NCBI GenBank assembly: GCA_033439255.1
Contig: CM065886.1
Span: 434,001-498,000 of the forward strand
Direction of reading: 5' to 3'
Source of the DNA: Hericium rajendrae
Lineage: Eukaryota > Basidiomycota > Agaricomycetes > Russulales > Hericiaceae
DNA: 64,000 bases
Below, piece by piece: positions 47,750 to 59,702 of the stretch. The translations under genes and the position numbers were made by a program. Under the pieces are notes generated by a model that ran no database searches, was not told the origin of the DNA, and saw only the letters and a program-made list of their open reading frames with translations. The stretch's first letter is position 1. Each line of letters opens with the position of its first letter.

Positions 47750-50116
47750 ATGGTCAAAGATAATGTCACAGTCGAGGACTCTTCACCATTAGTGGTAAGT
47801 ACCCGTCTTGAATTTAGTGCACTTAGATGATGACGATGGGTCTGTTGGTCAAGACATACCCGCAGTTGGGGCTCTGGCAGGACTCACCACATACGCCCGA
47901 CTTCCGCAACTATTCAGGCTACACGCCCTTCTTCCAGTCCAGCCATCGTACAAACGCGTCGACGACCGCGGAGTTTTCATTTAATGGTGAGTTATATTAC
48001 GTGGTTCTCGATGTTCCATAACATTGAGTGCGACATACAGGCACTGGTGTCTACGTATTTGGGTGCGCAAACCATGGCTTCTTCTATCGCTTTATGTCTC
48101 TCAACGGATGCCTTATGATTCAGTACGAAGGGCCCCACAGGCAGCACGTATAACATCACGCTATCCGCAGCTTCGCCGAACCTTACCGCACTGCCCGGAA
48201 CGTCCGGCCCTGCGACCTTCGTAGGCACTTCCAAGGCGGCCAAGACGGCTTACCAGCAGCTGCTCTTCGCCTCAACGGCACTGAACGCTTCCACTCCGCA
48301 TCACCTCGAGATAGGGAACTACGGTTTCGGCGATTTCATTCTTGACTTCATCATCGTAGAGAGTGAGGTGAACGGAACTAGCACGGATGTCAAGGGCAAG
48401 GGCAACGCTACGGCGGGAGGGGAATCGGTGCGGAAGATCAAAGTCGACGACTCGAGCTCGGCATTCGAGTACCGGGGCAGCGGGTGGACGAGCGACGTCA
48501 GTGGAAACATGTTGAAGGACCTGCTGTCGAATGAGACGCAGCATAGTACGTCCGACTCGGGTGCAAGCGTCTTGTTTCGGTTCCGCGGCAGCGGTGTGGT
48601 GAGTGACATATCTCTGCCTGTTATCGTCGGCATGGAGTTACTTAACAGTTCCGCGTGTGCATAGGAACTACATGGCCAATATAGTTCTGGAGCTTTCCTC
48701 GCTCAATTGGACGACCGGCCCGTCGTTCCTGTCAACGCTAGCTATCAGAGTATCTCCAAGACGCCGAATCGCCCACGAGAGCTTTTGTTCTTCGCAGATG
48801 GGCTAAAAGAGGACAATCATCAGCTCCTTGTCACAAAGCAGGGAGGATCAGACGCTAATGACTTGAGCGTTGACTTCGCAGTCGTGAGGTGCGTATCTTG
48901 ACTATATCAAAAATAGTCATGGACGGATGCTGAAGCGGATTTGCCACTGTGTAGCACGACGGACCCGGACAACATGACAGGTTCGAGTACGGCTGCTGAA
49001 ACAGTGAGGGCGACCAAAAGGTGACTATTTAGACATCCAAAACCATGAATGCAGTGCTGACATCGAGATTCCATATAGTCCAGGTCATTCAGTCCCGGTC
49101 AGCGCTATCGTTGGCGGAGTTGTCGGTGTACTTGCCTTGCTCGTACTCGCAGTACTAGGCATGTGGTACCTTCGAGTCTATCGTCGACGTCGAACCAGCA
49201 GCGTCCGTGCCATCGATCTCAATGATGAAGGCGACGCAGGCTTTGATGTTGAAAAAGCGGCACCCTGGGAAATGGTACTTCAGCTTAATCTATCGCCTTT
49301 TGATTCGTGACTAAATTACACACGTTTTCGCAACACTAGCAACCGCCTCCACCACATCCCTTCCTGCTCAGCAGACCTGCGAGCCCAGACAGGCGTGAAC
49401 GACCGTTGCCGCCCGTTCCTGAGCTCCCAGTTTCGCGTTCGCCCAGCGAACCGAGCGACTCTACGATGCCCAGCCCTCCGCCGGAACCGCCGCCACCCAA
49501 CTCACCGAATGTGCGTTACCTCTCGCCCAACGAGATGCACACGTCGCTCGACGCCTTCGCCGTGCGCCAGCTGCTGGTGCAGGCCATGCGCGATGCCCCA
49601 AAGTCCCATCTTCCAGCCTCACCCCGCCCACCTTCTTCGCGAGCGCCATTGGTCTCGCTGAGCCGATACAAGTCGGACGCAAGGTCGTCGTACAGCCTCC
49701 CATCCGCACGTCAAAGCCGGTTCGAGCCTGACTCAAGGCTATCTCACATTTCATTTCCTATGCCGCCCCCGCGCAGCCAATATGAGTCCAAGGCGACACT
49801 CAAGCCAGCGCAAGCGTTGCCTGAGCACACGTCGTACTTGGATTACTACTTAAACTCCCCTTCGCCCCAGGCTCAGCCGTCCGAGTCGCCTATACGCCAT
49901 GAGGACGATGCGGGCTTCTCGCTCGATTATACGAGCCTCCCGCCCGACTCATCTATTCCACCCCCGACGCCCGCGCGCACGTCATTCAGACGTAGTTCGC
50001 TGTTGCCGCCCATGTACGACCAGGCATGGTTTGAGAGGATCTCGAAGACACCGAGCTTCTACGGCGATGAGCTGCTGACCCCAAGGACGAAGTCTGCGTT
50101 CAGGTTGGCATCGTGA
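47750..50116 (+). CDS. Single-pass membrane protein with two tandem ectodomains
   Basis: Eight or so exons, roughly 610 residues. The first ectodomain opens MVKDNVTVEDSSPLV and ends ILDFIIVESEV. The second repeats the plan, KIKVDDSSSAFEYRGSGW to LSVDFAVV, with the shared internal element F.F.G(T/S)GV followed by a small-ligand-like loop. A lone hydrophobic helix (VSAIVGGVVGVLALLVLAVL) and a YRRRR stop-transfer follow, then a long Pro/Ser-rich cytosolic tail. This architecture is common in Agaricomycetes and usually annotated as hypothetical; the repeats resemble galactose-binding-like beta sandwiches, which is my inference. There is no N-terminal signal peptide, as is usual in the group, so the helix may act as a signal anchor. 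The third intron donor, at GTGCGCAAAC, was chosen to avoid a stop and restore GTKGPTGSTYNITL. Confidence 0.8.
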
Positions 50117-50323
50117 TTCGACGACATGGATCCTTATATCTGCTGATTGTATTCAATTTGACTGGGGTTATGGACATGTCTTCAGTATCCATTTTATTTT
50201 TTAGGGTACGCTATATCAGTGACGCTGTTGCTACGGAACCATTGTACCCATCTTACTGGAATCAATATTTATTCGTACTATTCCGATAGGTTCACAGCTC
50301 GGTGGGTACGTATGGATATTACA

Positions 50324-52501
50324 TCATACGTAATAGGCAGCTAGGCTGTCGCAGTTGACCTCATTGGGTTGCAGCGTTGCCATTTTCTTATCCGCGAAGA
50401 ATTGTAATGTCTGTTCCCTCGTCTTCGTGAAATCGGCCTTAGTCGTGTCGTCGGTGCCGTTCACCTTGGAGACGAGCGAGATGAAAGGTGCAGGCGGGTC
50501 GGTGAAGCCGTTATCGGTCGTTGCACTTCCATAATCGAAGCTAGTTTAGATAAGTCAGTCGCAGAGAACGGTCTGGAGGGCCAAGGCAGTGTGGTGCTCA
50601 CCGCGTGTACACGCTCCTCAGGAATGGATCACCGAGGATGTAGCTGTATGGTGTACCTGCTTCGGGAGTGTCGTCAGCCCTGAAGGTCCCAACGCATGTG
50701 ACATAGTCAAAGCCGCCCTGCGAGAGCTGCACGACATCTGTCAAAGCCAGTGGGTCTATACGGATGTTCTGGCCGCTATAGATAGATAATGAATAATGTG
50801 CATCGGAACAGAGCACAGGCGACATGCACCTACCCAAAGGTAAAAGAGACATCCGGCATGCTCGTGCAAGGAATAAGCCAGAGTTCGTTGTTACAGACTT
50901 TGTAGTTGTTATCGATATTGCTATAAATGAACTGAGCCATGTTTTCAGAAACGAAGGACAGACTGCTGCCGCTGTCGATGAGTGCAGTGGTCATGCTGGG
51001 GTTCCCGTCGACCCTGTCTGCGCTGACATCATAGTTATGCTCTCCGGAAATGACGCCGTCCAAAGGGACGTGCCAGAAATCGAAGAAAGCGCTGCCGTCC
51101 TGGGAATCTGAAGATCTTTGTGGCACCGATAGATGTGGGGCGCTATCCATTGCGCTTTCATACCCTGGGAGAACGGAACCAATTGTCAGCGTCCCGCCAC
51201 CGATTGTCGGGGCATCCTTGTCGTTAAAGATCGTCTGCGACGCTTCGACGTCTGGCGAGCGGTTCACGTCCAACGTGACGAAGCCCGGCCCTTTGTTGCC
51301 AGCGAAGTTCTGGTTGATGATGTTCGTGATTAGAGTAAGCGAGCCTGTATGGTCGAGGTTGTGATCGGTCATGTACTGGCTGACAAGAGATGAATTGGCA
51401 TCAAAACCAAGACCCAGTATACCTTGGGCTCCGAAATTGAAGGACTGCAAGAGCCGTTAATGAGCTAAAATACGGTAGCTGGCCAAAAAGCGTACATTAT
51501 TGGCCTGCAGGAGAACTGAGGAGCATCAATGAGTCGTCGTGTCTGATGATAGTAGCAATGGCAGTACATACGTTGCTTTTCAACAGAAAAGCCCGCAAAC
51601 GTAACAGACGCGTACGACATGTTGCCGGTCACCGATGACTGGCCATGTGTGATATTCAGCTCTGGAACTTTATCGTAACTACCTTCTTTCACTGGCAGAT
51701 CGTCGACTTGGATCCAAAGATCAGACGATCCCGTATCAAGCTGGACCCAGGACTCTGAGAGACACTGTCAGCAGTGGGGCCAGATTATATATATCCTGTC
51801 ATTACCTTTATCTGAGCTATCATTCGCAAGCTTTATTGAGGCCACGTACTAGGGAGTCATCAGAGCCATGGGCGGCAGATACGAAAGGAGCCACTTACAG
51901 CTACGCTCCGCGTAAGTCCGCCTCCATTGGTAAGGTTGATATCGAAATTGATGACCCCAGGTGTGGGCGTGACTTCTGCGGTTGATGACGGCGTCGACGA
52001 AGAGACATCCTTGGATGTCGTGGATGAGATAGATGTGGATGTCGTGGCGGAAGATGTGGCGTCTCTAGATGATGACGAGGTCGTCGAGGACAAATCGGAA
52101 GACGAAGATGGAGAGCTTGTGGACGCGACACTTTTTGATGTACTGTCCGCAGATGTGATGCTCGTTGATGTCCCATCTGATCGACTGGTGCTAGTTGTGG
52201 TGGTGGCGCTCGTGCGAATCGTTGCAGCGTCCGTTGTCGAAGTGTCCGTGGCCGCAACTGCAGCATTTATTGTATTCGTCGACGCAGTACTCGTGCATGT
52301 ACAGGTCAATATTGTTGCGCCAGTCGACGTGACGCTCGCGGACGTTGCATCCGCCGGCGGAGGAACGTCGCGTTGATCCCGACTCACAGAGACAGAAATA
52401 TGCATAGGGCCATCTCTACGATGATATCCTAAAGGGACGGTCAGCGCCTGGGCGGTCCACGCCCAAGCTAGTAGAAGAAGGAAGGAATGGGAGGATTTCA
52501 T
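50324..52501 (-). CDS. Secreted aspartic protease with Ser/Thr-rich N-terminal region
   Basis: About seven exons, near 630 residues. A signal peptide (MKSSHSFLLLLAWAWTAQA) precedes about 150 residues that are almost only Ser, Thr, Ala and Asp, likely O-glycosylated. The A1 catalytic domain follows, with the first active-site motif LDTGSSDLW, GILGLGFD, the second motif IDSGSS and ILGDPFLRSVY near the end. A1 proteases are bilobed, acid-active endopeptidases. The acceptor in exon 4 was chosen to give LLLQANNSFNFGAQG rather than an early stop. The chain ends CDSLAAYYV with stop at 50324-50326. It diverges from the other two proteases, which have a short propeptide and no Ser/Thr region. It converges on the membrane-protein gene, 207 bp apart. 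Confidence 0.88.
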
Positions 52502-52541
52502 GCTGAGCGAGCCAACTGCAGCCCGTCGTTCGGGATCGCAC

Positions 52542-52548
52542 CTTAAAT
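52542..52548 (-). promoter_or_regulatory. Possible TATA box of protease 1
   Basis: Reads TATTTAA on the minus strand, about 40 bp before the start codon at 52501. Confidence 0.4.
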
Positions 52549-52980
52549 AGGTGGAGCAAAATGGACATGCTCTTGTCTTTTGCGCTTGTCGCTGATGAAC
52601 GAAGATATACGAGGCTGTGACCACACGGAAGAGACTGTGCTCAGACAGCTTACAGGATGTCCGGACAGAGAGACTGCCGCCTGCCGAATGACAATGGTTG
52701 TGGAAAGCATGCCGGAAGTCTTGCCGTCCTGAAAATGGAAAAGATGATCATACAGGAAGGCCACAACCTAACAACACAGTTTTTGAGCACTCACAGTATC
52801 TTTGCTTATTACAGCGTCACCACGAGACGCAATGAGCAGATCAGCCCCTGAACCCAAAAACGAGCCAAAATTCAAGGCAGGACCGAAGAATTATATAATA
52901 GAAGCAGATATTAAGATAGGATAGGGAGCAAAATACTCTGCACTAAATAAAAATCTGGCCCAGATGCGCGTGCTCGACGA

Positions 52981-54679
52981 TCAGGCATCACTGAACAACG
53001 GCTCCACGCTCTCGCAATCAATTGAATTGGGATCAATCATACTGGCATTCAGGCTCGACAATGTCTGGTTGCGTTGCGTGAGGAACTCGGTGTAGATAGC
53101 ATTGGTGTCGTTCGACTTGGACAGGAACTGGACAGACGGGCCAGTGCCAGAGGAAGAGAAGTTTCCGGCGAGTGTCTTATTGCCGTAGTTGAATCTGGTC
53201 CGGCGCACAACGCTCTGTCAAAACGGCGCAAGCACAAGAAGCAAGGAAAGTGATACGCACGATGTGTACACATTCCTCAAGAACGCATCACCGAGGATGT
53301 AGATCGGGACTTCGGGGAGCGTAGGCACGGAGGCCGCACTCGTAAAGAGCCCGAAGCACGCCGCGTACCGCGTGCTGTTCTGCATGAAGATCTGCACCGT
53401 CGTCAGATCGAGCGGGTGGACAGGGAACTGCCCCCCGCTGCCGAAGGATGCATCAGCCGAAGTTCGAAAGTGCGCATTGCCACGACCACCCACCCAAAGA
53501 CAAACGTCACGTTCGACGCACCAAAGCATGGCATCAGCCATACCTGCCCTGCACCAAACGAACACGCCTTCGCGCCAGGGACGACCTGATACATCAAGTT
53601 CGACAGAGTTTCCGGCACGACCGAATAGCTCGTGCCGCTATCGATGAGCGCCGTCGCATTGCTGCCCGCAGGCGCGTCCTGACTGACGTTGTACGCGGTC
53701 CCGTTGATGATGACACCCCCGACCGGGATCTGCCAGCCCGTCGCATTCGGCGTGATGGGGATGCGCGTCGCGTTCGCGACGGCGCTGAAGTTCGAGAGGT
53801 ACGAGCTGATCGTGAACGTTCCGCCAATCGAGGAGTTCGCGCCGTCGGGTGAGCGGGTCAGATCAAGCCCGATGAAGTTGGAGCTGGTCGTCGATGCGTT
53901 GGTCGCGGATGCGTTGGTTGCCGATGCGTTGGCCGCGGATGCGTTTAGCGCGAATATGTTGGATAGGGGCGTCAGGGCGATGGAAGAGTTACCTGTCGCA
54001 TTGTAGATTGAGGAGTTCGAGTCGAAGCCAAGGCCAAGAACACCCTGGCCGTCTATCTCTTCTGTCTGCGAAGGATAAGAAAGGGTGGGTCAAGTCGAAT
54101 ATACTCACATACCTGATTAGCGATGAGTATTGCTGTAACACACTCGTCAGAAATTGGATGGGAAAGATAGGAGGCAGCTTACCTTGGTTCGTGATATTGT
54201 ACGCATTGAGGGCGACTGGCGCATAAGCGACAACACCAACCGCTGAGCCAATGCCATTAGTGACGTTCAAAGATAAATCTGTCACATTGTTGACGCTGAG
54301 CGATTTGGAGGTGTACACCCAGAGATCGGACGACCCCGTATCCAGGGAGAGCGTGAAATCTATATATCTCACACGGTGAAAAAGATATGATCGAGATACA
54401 GCCTGCATACTCACTGCGAACTCCAACTTGGACGTTCGTGACATACTAGGCAACAGCGAAGATATGAGCCGACTGCACGACTCCTCGAAAGCGTGCGCAA
54501 CTCACAGACTGAAAGCCTAGATTCGCAATCGACCCGTTCAACAGGGGATTGTTGGACCTCAACGCCCTCCTGATCTCGAAATTCACGACATGCGGGCTGC
54601 CTGGAGAGCGGATCTGAGGCGGCAAATGGATTGCTGAGGCGACACCCGCGAATGCGGAGAGGACGGCGAAAACTCGCAT
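52981..54679 (-). CDS. Secreted aspartic protease (tandem paralogue 2)
   Basis: About seven exons, near 500 residues. Signal peptide MRVFAVLSAFAGVASA is followed by a short propeptide beginning IHLPPQIRSPGSP. The catalytic motifs LDTGSSDLW and LIDSGTS are both intact, with GVLGLGFD between them and ILGDAFLRNVY near the end. Many N-x-S/T sites are scattered through the chain. A 15-bp minisatellite in the N-lobe adds three or four more. It shares signal peptide, propeptide, intron positions and C-terminus (FSSSGTGPSVQFLSKSNDTN) with the next gene, so the two arose by tandem duplication. Expected role: extracellular protein breakdown at acid pH. Confidence 0.92.
53893..53952 (-). repeat. 15-bp coding minisatellite, four units
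   Basis: Four adjacent units that all start GATGCGTT on the plus strand (53893, 53908, 53923, 53938). On the coding strand they give repeated Asn-Ala-Ser/Thr, i.e. tandem N-glycosylation sequons. The neighbouring paralogue has only one such site here. Confidence 0.85.
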
Positions 54680-55178
54680 TCTTGCAGAGGGTCGGTTTCA
54701 CGTTCGGTGGTGAGACAAGGAGAGCCGCCTGGCTGCATTTTATAATTGAGGTATGACGAGCAACTCTTATACTTGGAGTATGACGAACATATGAATAAGT
54801 GCATCCGTCACTCAATTGAATTGTTTAGAATGGAGGATGAACTTGGCGGGTCCGCCGCCAATCCGGTGTGCGGGATGAGGGCGATGGTATTCGGAAGCAT
54901 CTCATATCTCGGCGTCCAACAGCTCCTAACACTATGGATTGTAAATTCAGTTGAGTCAAACAGTATCAAAGCCTGCTACAGAATCACACTCACCGTTATC
55001 GTCGTCATTAAAGTGCTGCGGCGATGATGAGACGGAAATACGACATTTTCCGATAATCATCTACCCCAATGAAACTGGGAAAACAAAGGAGCATTCATTC
55101 GAAATGAAATAAAATAACGGATAATTTAGTCTACATAGCAAAGAGAGCAAACAAACACCATACACGCGCACTCAACTA
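54680..55178. other. Spacer between proteases 2 and 3
   Basis: Promoter of protease 2 and 3' flank of protease 3. No gene is seen. Confidence 0.6.
54738..54744 (-). promoter_or_regulatory. Probable TATA box of protease 2
   Basis: Reads TATAAAA on the minus strand, about 60 bp before the start codon at 54679. Confidence 0.55.
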
Positions 55179-56825
55179 TCAAACCTTGCTGAGCAGGGAC
55201 GGTATGCCCTCGCAATCAACCGAGCTCGGCTCGATCATCCTCGCTTTCATCTTCGACAATGTCTGCTGACGCTGCGTAAGGAACTGGGAGTAGGTAGCGT
55301 TGGTATCATTCGACTTGGACAGGAACTGGATGGACGGGCCGGTGCCAGAGGAAGAGAAGTTCCCGGCGAGAGTGTTATTGCCGAAGTTGAACCTGGAAGG
55401 GCATATGCGCTGTCAAGTAGGGAATGCCGCACGAATGAGAGATGCGTACGATGTATACACGTTCCGCATGAACGAGTCCCCGAGGATGTAGAATGGGATG
55501 CCAGCGAGCGTGGGCGAGACGTTGCCAATGCCCGTGTAGACGCCGAGGCAAACCGCGTACGTCGTCTTGTTCTGCGAGAAGGTCTGCACGGTCGTCAGAT
55601 CCAACGGGTTGATCGGGTACTGCTGCCCGCTGTACAAAGTCAATGAGTCGCATTCAAGAGGACTCATCAAGATGAACTCACCCGAACTGGAACGTCACGT
55701 TCGACGCGTTCATGCACGGAACGAGCCACACCTGGCCCTGGTCCGACTGGCACGACTTCGCACCAGAAATGTTCTGGTAAATGAAGTTGGACAGGTTATT
55801 GGACACGAGCGCCACGCTTGTTCCACTATCGATGACGGCAGTCGCATTGCCATTAAACGCGTCCTGGCTGATGTTGTACGATTGCCCGTTCACATTGACG
55901 CCACCGACCGCGACCGACCAGCCTGACGAGTTGGCCGGGGTAACGGGCAGCCGCGGTTGATTGGCGACGCTGCTGTAGTTCGAGAGATGCGAGCCGATCA
56001 TGAACGAGCCGCCGGTCGAGTTCTCGCCATCGGGCGAGCGGCTCAGGTCGAGCGCGATGAAGTTCGATGCGGATGTGTTCTGCGAGAAGATGTTGGAGAG
56101 GGGTGTGACTGCCTCGGACGAGTTACCCGTCGTGTTGTATATCTGGGAGGCAGCGTCAAAGCCGAGGCCGAGGATGCCCTCGAGGTCAAGCTGTTCAGTC
56201 TGAAAGAGAAACAAATGAGAGGGCGTGAGCCAAGCGGGACAAATGCACATACGTCGTTCGCGATGAGCAGCGCTGCAACAGTCATCAGAAGCTGAGTGAG
56301 AAGGGCGGCGGGCGACTTACCCTGTTTTGTGATATTGTACGCTCCAATGGTGACCGGCGCGTAAGAAATATTTCCCGTCGCTGAACCGACGCCATAGGTG
56401 AGGTTGACACTCTGATTTGTGATGTTGTTGACTGTGAGATTCCTGGAATTAGACACCCACAGATCGGATGATCCCGTGTCCAACACAAGAGTGAAGTCTG
56501 CGTATTGCATGTGAGATAAACCAGAATTATCTACAGACCATATGAACACTCACTGTGAGATCCGGAACCGATGCGAACGCTGGTGAAGTACTGGTCAACG
56601 ACCAAAAAGTCAGTCGCCTATATAACGTCTCTAAAGTCAAACGCAGCTCACTGCCTGATCACCCTGGTTTACAATCGACCCATTGAACATTGGCTTACTC
56701 GCCTTCGACGCCCTCTTGACCTGGAACTCCACCACACGCGGACTCCCAGCCGAGCGAATCTGGGGAGGCAGGCGGATGGCTGAGGCGAGCCCCGCTAATG
56801 CAATAAGAGCCAAGAAAACTCGCAT
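55179..56825 (-). CDS. Secreted aspartic protease (tandem paralogue 3)
   Basis: About seven exons, near 490 residues. Signal peptide MRVFLALIALAGLASA is followed by IRLPPQIRSAGSP, then LDTGSSDLW, GILGLGFD, VIDSGTS and YILGDSFMRNVYTS, so both catalytic aspartates are present. The stop is at 55179-55181 after CEGIPSLLSKV. It is the nearest relative of protease 2, in the same orientation 500 bp away, and differs mainly in the N-lobe surface (no minisatellite) and the second-aspartate neighbourhood. The start ATG is fixed by the signal peptide and by a TATA box about 65 bp upstream. Confidence 0.92.
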
Positions 56826-57620
56826 TTTTGCAAAGAGGAAGGTACGATGTTTGATAGCCAACCTAACCATCTTGTGGACAGCTATGTTATATAGCGGGTA
56901 GGATGACTGCACTAAGAGTTGTATCCGCTACCCAATCAATTGTGCAGTAAAGGAGGAGACGGTCTTGTCGGTCCGCCGAGATTAGGGGTGTGCTGATCGC
57001 GCGATGCAAATCGGAAGTATGTCAGTGGCAGTAGCTCTGCAAACTTTCGTCTGCAACGCCAAACTAGATCACCGTCCGTCCAAGGAAGATACTAGAGGAG
57101 CAACTCGAGGCATAGAACTCACCAAACGCAGTCTGCGACCACCCTCGATGCTACCCAACGTCAAGCACTACCATGAACTGCCCCTATACAAGCAAATCAC
57201 ATGGATCCAACCATTCCAGCAAGCGCGAATGATTCCACGGATATCGTATCCCCGAGACTTGGCAGGATGCAAACCATCTCGTCTACCCGAAATGGGTGCT
57301 GCAACCTTAGTCAGCTTTGCATGGCAGTTGCCGTTTGCTTCCGGGCCTCCTCCATCTCCTGAGCTTTGATGGCTCGACAAGTCGTGAACGTGAACGGGTA
57401 CCAGGATGTGTGGATGCAGAATGACTTCGGAGAACTACATACATAGGCCAGGGTGGTGTATCTATACGGGTACAGCACAGGCGGTCATCCGTAGGATGTG
57501 ATGAAAAGTACGATAAATAGAAACGGGTATCGAAGCCGCGCAAACAACAAAGCCAGTTCATGCTGGACATTAGGTAGCAAGTGTTACAGTACGTTTTAGC
57601 GAACGCCATGTGCGCACCGC
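56826..57620. other. Spacer between protease 3 and the lipid phosphatase
   Basis: Protease 3 promoter on the left and phosphatase 3' flank on the right. The open frame entering from 57620 has no conserved content. Confidence 0.6.
56886..56893 (-). promoter_or_regulatory. Probable TATA box of protease 3
   Basis: Reads TATATAAC on the minus strand, about 65 bp before the start codon at 56825. Confidence 0.55.
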
Positions 57621-59702
57621 TCACGGCCGCACGCCCCACCCGAGCGCCTCGAACGCCGCGGGCACCGCGATCGTCGCGATGAACCCAATGCCCGCATACA
57701 CGAACACCTTCGTCAGCACTGCACGCCGCATCCCCATCAGCACAACGCCGCACGCACAAGCAGACGCACTCACCGTCCGCGTCGTAATGCTTCACGACCT
57801 CGTCGACCTCCTCGCCCTCCACGCGTACGTCCTCAAACACAACGGCCTTCTCCCCGCGCCCGCGCCGCTTCACCGCGCCCATCGCCGGATCCGGCCCGAC
57901 GCGCCCGCTCGCGACGCTCTCCTCGACCGCCATATCAAGGTCGATGACACTCGGCACGGCGCGCAACCCGAGGTGCACGGGCGCGCCGACGTACTCCGTC
58001 GCGGGCATGTAATGCCGGCGGTTCGGCAGGCGCACGGGACTGGCGCGCGCGAGCCAGCGGAATAAGGGCGGGAGCGTGTTCTGCGCGACAGGTTTCGCGG
58101 CGAGGCGCCATGCGAAGATCGCGAGGATGCCCGCGGTGAGCTTGAGCGCGGCCATTGCGTAGAAGGTGAGCGCGGGGTAGGCGGGCGAGACGGGCATGCG
58201 CGTTGTGAACAGCGTAGCGTCGAGGAAGGGCAGATGGGCCGCGGCGTAGAGGCCGAGGAGGATGCCAAGGTCGACAGACATGAACGCAATGGCGTCTTCA
58301 AAGCAGGGACAATCGTCCACAGGCTGCGGGTGCTGGTTGACCGAAAGGAGGCACGCGGCGGTGACAATAAGAGGGACTACGACAGAGACGTTAGCAGTTG
58401 CTTGGGATACGCGAAGAGAGAACCAACCGCTCCAGTGCCCGGTCACGACCCATCGCTCCACTATAGGCATCACTCGCGACTGAAATACCCACATGAGCGT
58501 TCCCAAGAACAAACCGACCGTGCAATCCACGAAGCCGTGCATGCCCATGTACAACCGCCCGCCAACGATGCTCCCAACATAGAAGGTCAGGAGCGCAGTG
58601 CAGAAAGCGAAGAACTGGGGCGAAATGGCCCCGGTCTTCAGCAGCGTAGCCATGTGCGCAAGGAGGAAAAGTGCCATCGAAGTACTGTTGGTAGTGTGCG
58701 TAGACGGAAAACCATATTCCAGATGGTGCGAGCCAACGGCTGGGCAGATACGCGATTAAGAAAGGCGCGAGAAAGACAGAATGAACACTGACTCAGACGA
58801 GTCACTGGTGGTGCGAAGGGTCTCGGCGAGCAAACCAGATCTTTGACGAAAGAGGACGAGTAGACGCCAAAGCTGAGGCAGTAACATAATCTGACATGTA
58901 TCCAAATTAGCGTTGGATTCAGCAACAGCCCCACTCAATCACTGCGTTTTCCTCCTGCTTCTTGGACCTGTCGCAAGCAACCTTCGCATGTGGAAGCGAT
59001 GGAAAGAGAGGCATCGAAAAGCAGCTACTCCGTCTATATCGCACTACATTTGGCATTCCATCGCTTCCTACGTGCGAAGGCCGCTAGCGTCAGCCAGTCG
59101 AAAAAGGCAGCTCCAAAGAGCAGAGCCAAAGGCAATGATGAGTGGAACTAATTGATTGCAAGAGCTTACCCTCTCCCCATCTCATCCGAGCCGAAAAAGA
59201 AGAACATCGGCAAGAAACACATGAAGAATGTGTGGGTGCCAAGCATGGACGTCTGGACGAAATATGTATCGAGCCACGGTGTCCGTATCCGTTCCTATAA
59301 GGCTCTGCGTCAACAACAGGGGGGAAAGTCTGGAAGACTTATCGCAACCGCCCGACCAGGATTGAATTTCTCAAGATTCCTGTCGGATGGCTGCGATACT
59401 CCCCTAACAAGTATACATACCTGCGTCTGCGCGATCACCACAGTCTCCCACTGAACGAACCCCACCAGCTTGCGCCGTGCTGCCGCCCTCCACCACGGCA
59501 GCGTATTTGTGTACACCTCCTCTGGCATCGTCCCAGCTGATATCAGCTCGGTGCCTGTCGCAGGGTTCTTCATGTCGGCGTAGAACCCGTAGTCGTTGTC
59601 AGATACGATAGAGGACGCATCCGAGAACGTGTCCGCCTCGTTGAAGGTGATCTTCGCCGCAGGCACCACACGGCCGTTTGTACCGTTCATCTTGGCATAC
59701 AT
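57621..59702 (-). CDS. Sphingoid-base-1-phosphate phosphatase (PAP2 family)
   Basis: About five exons, over 500 residues, with roughly ten membrane segments. The N-terminus is cytosolic (MYAKMNGTNG), then RIRTPWLDTYFVQTS and LGTHTFF, as in yeast Lcb3/Ysr3. All three PAP2 signature blocks are present: KDLVCSPRP (K-x6-RP), PSTHTTNS in place of PSGH as is normal for this branch, and GGRLYMGMHGF supplying the R-x5-H. The enzyme removes phosphate from long-chain-base phosphates at the ER, feeding ceramide synthesis. Exon 2 begins after TTATAG near 59294, which removes a stop. Intron 2 is about 275 nt, far longer than other introns in the window. The C-terminal loop is Glu/Arg-rich before the last helix and ends at WGVRP. 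Confidence 0.88.
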
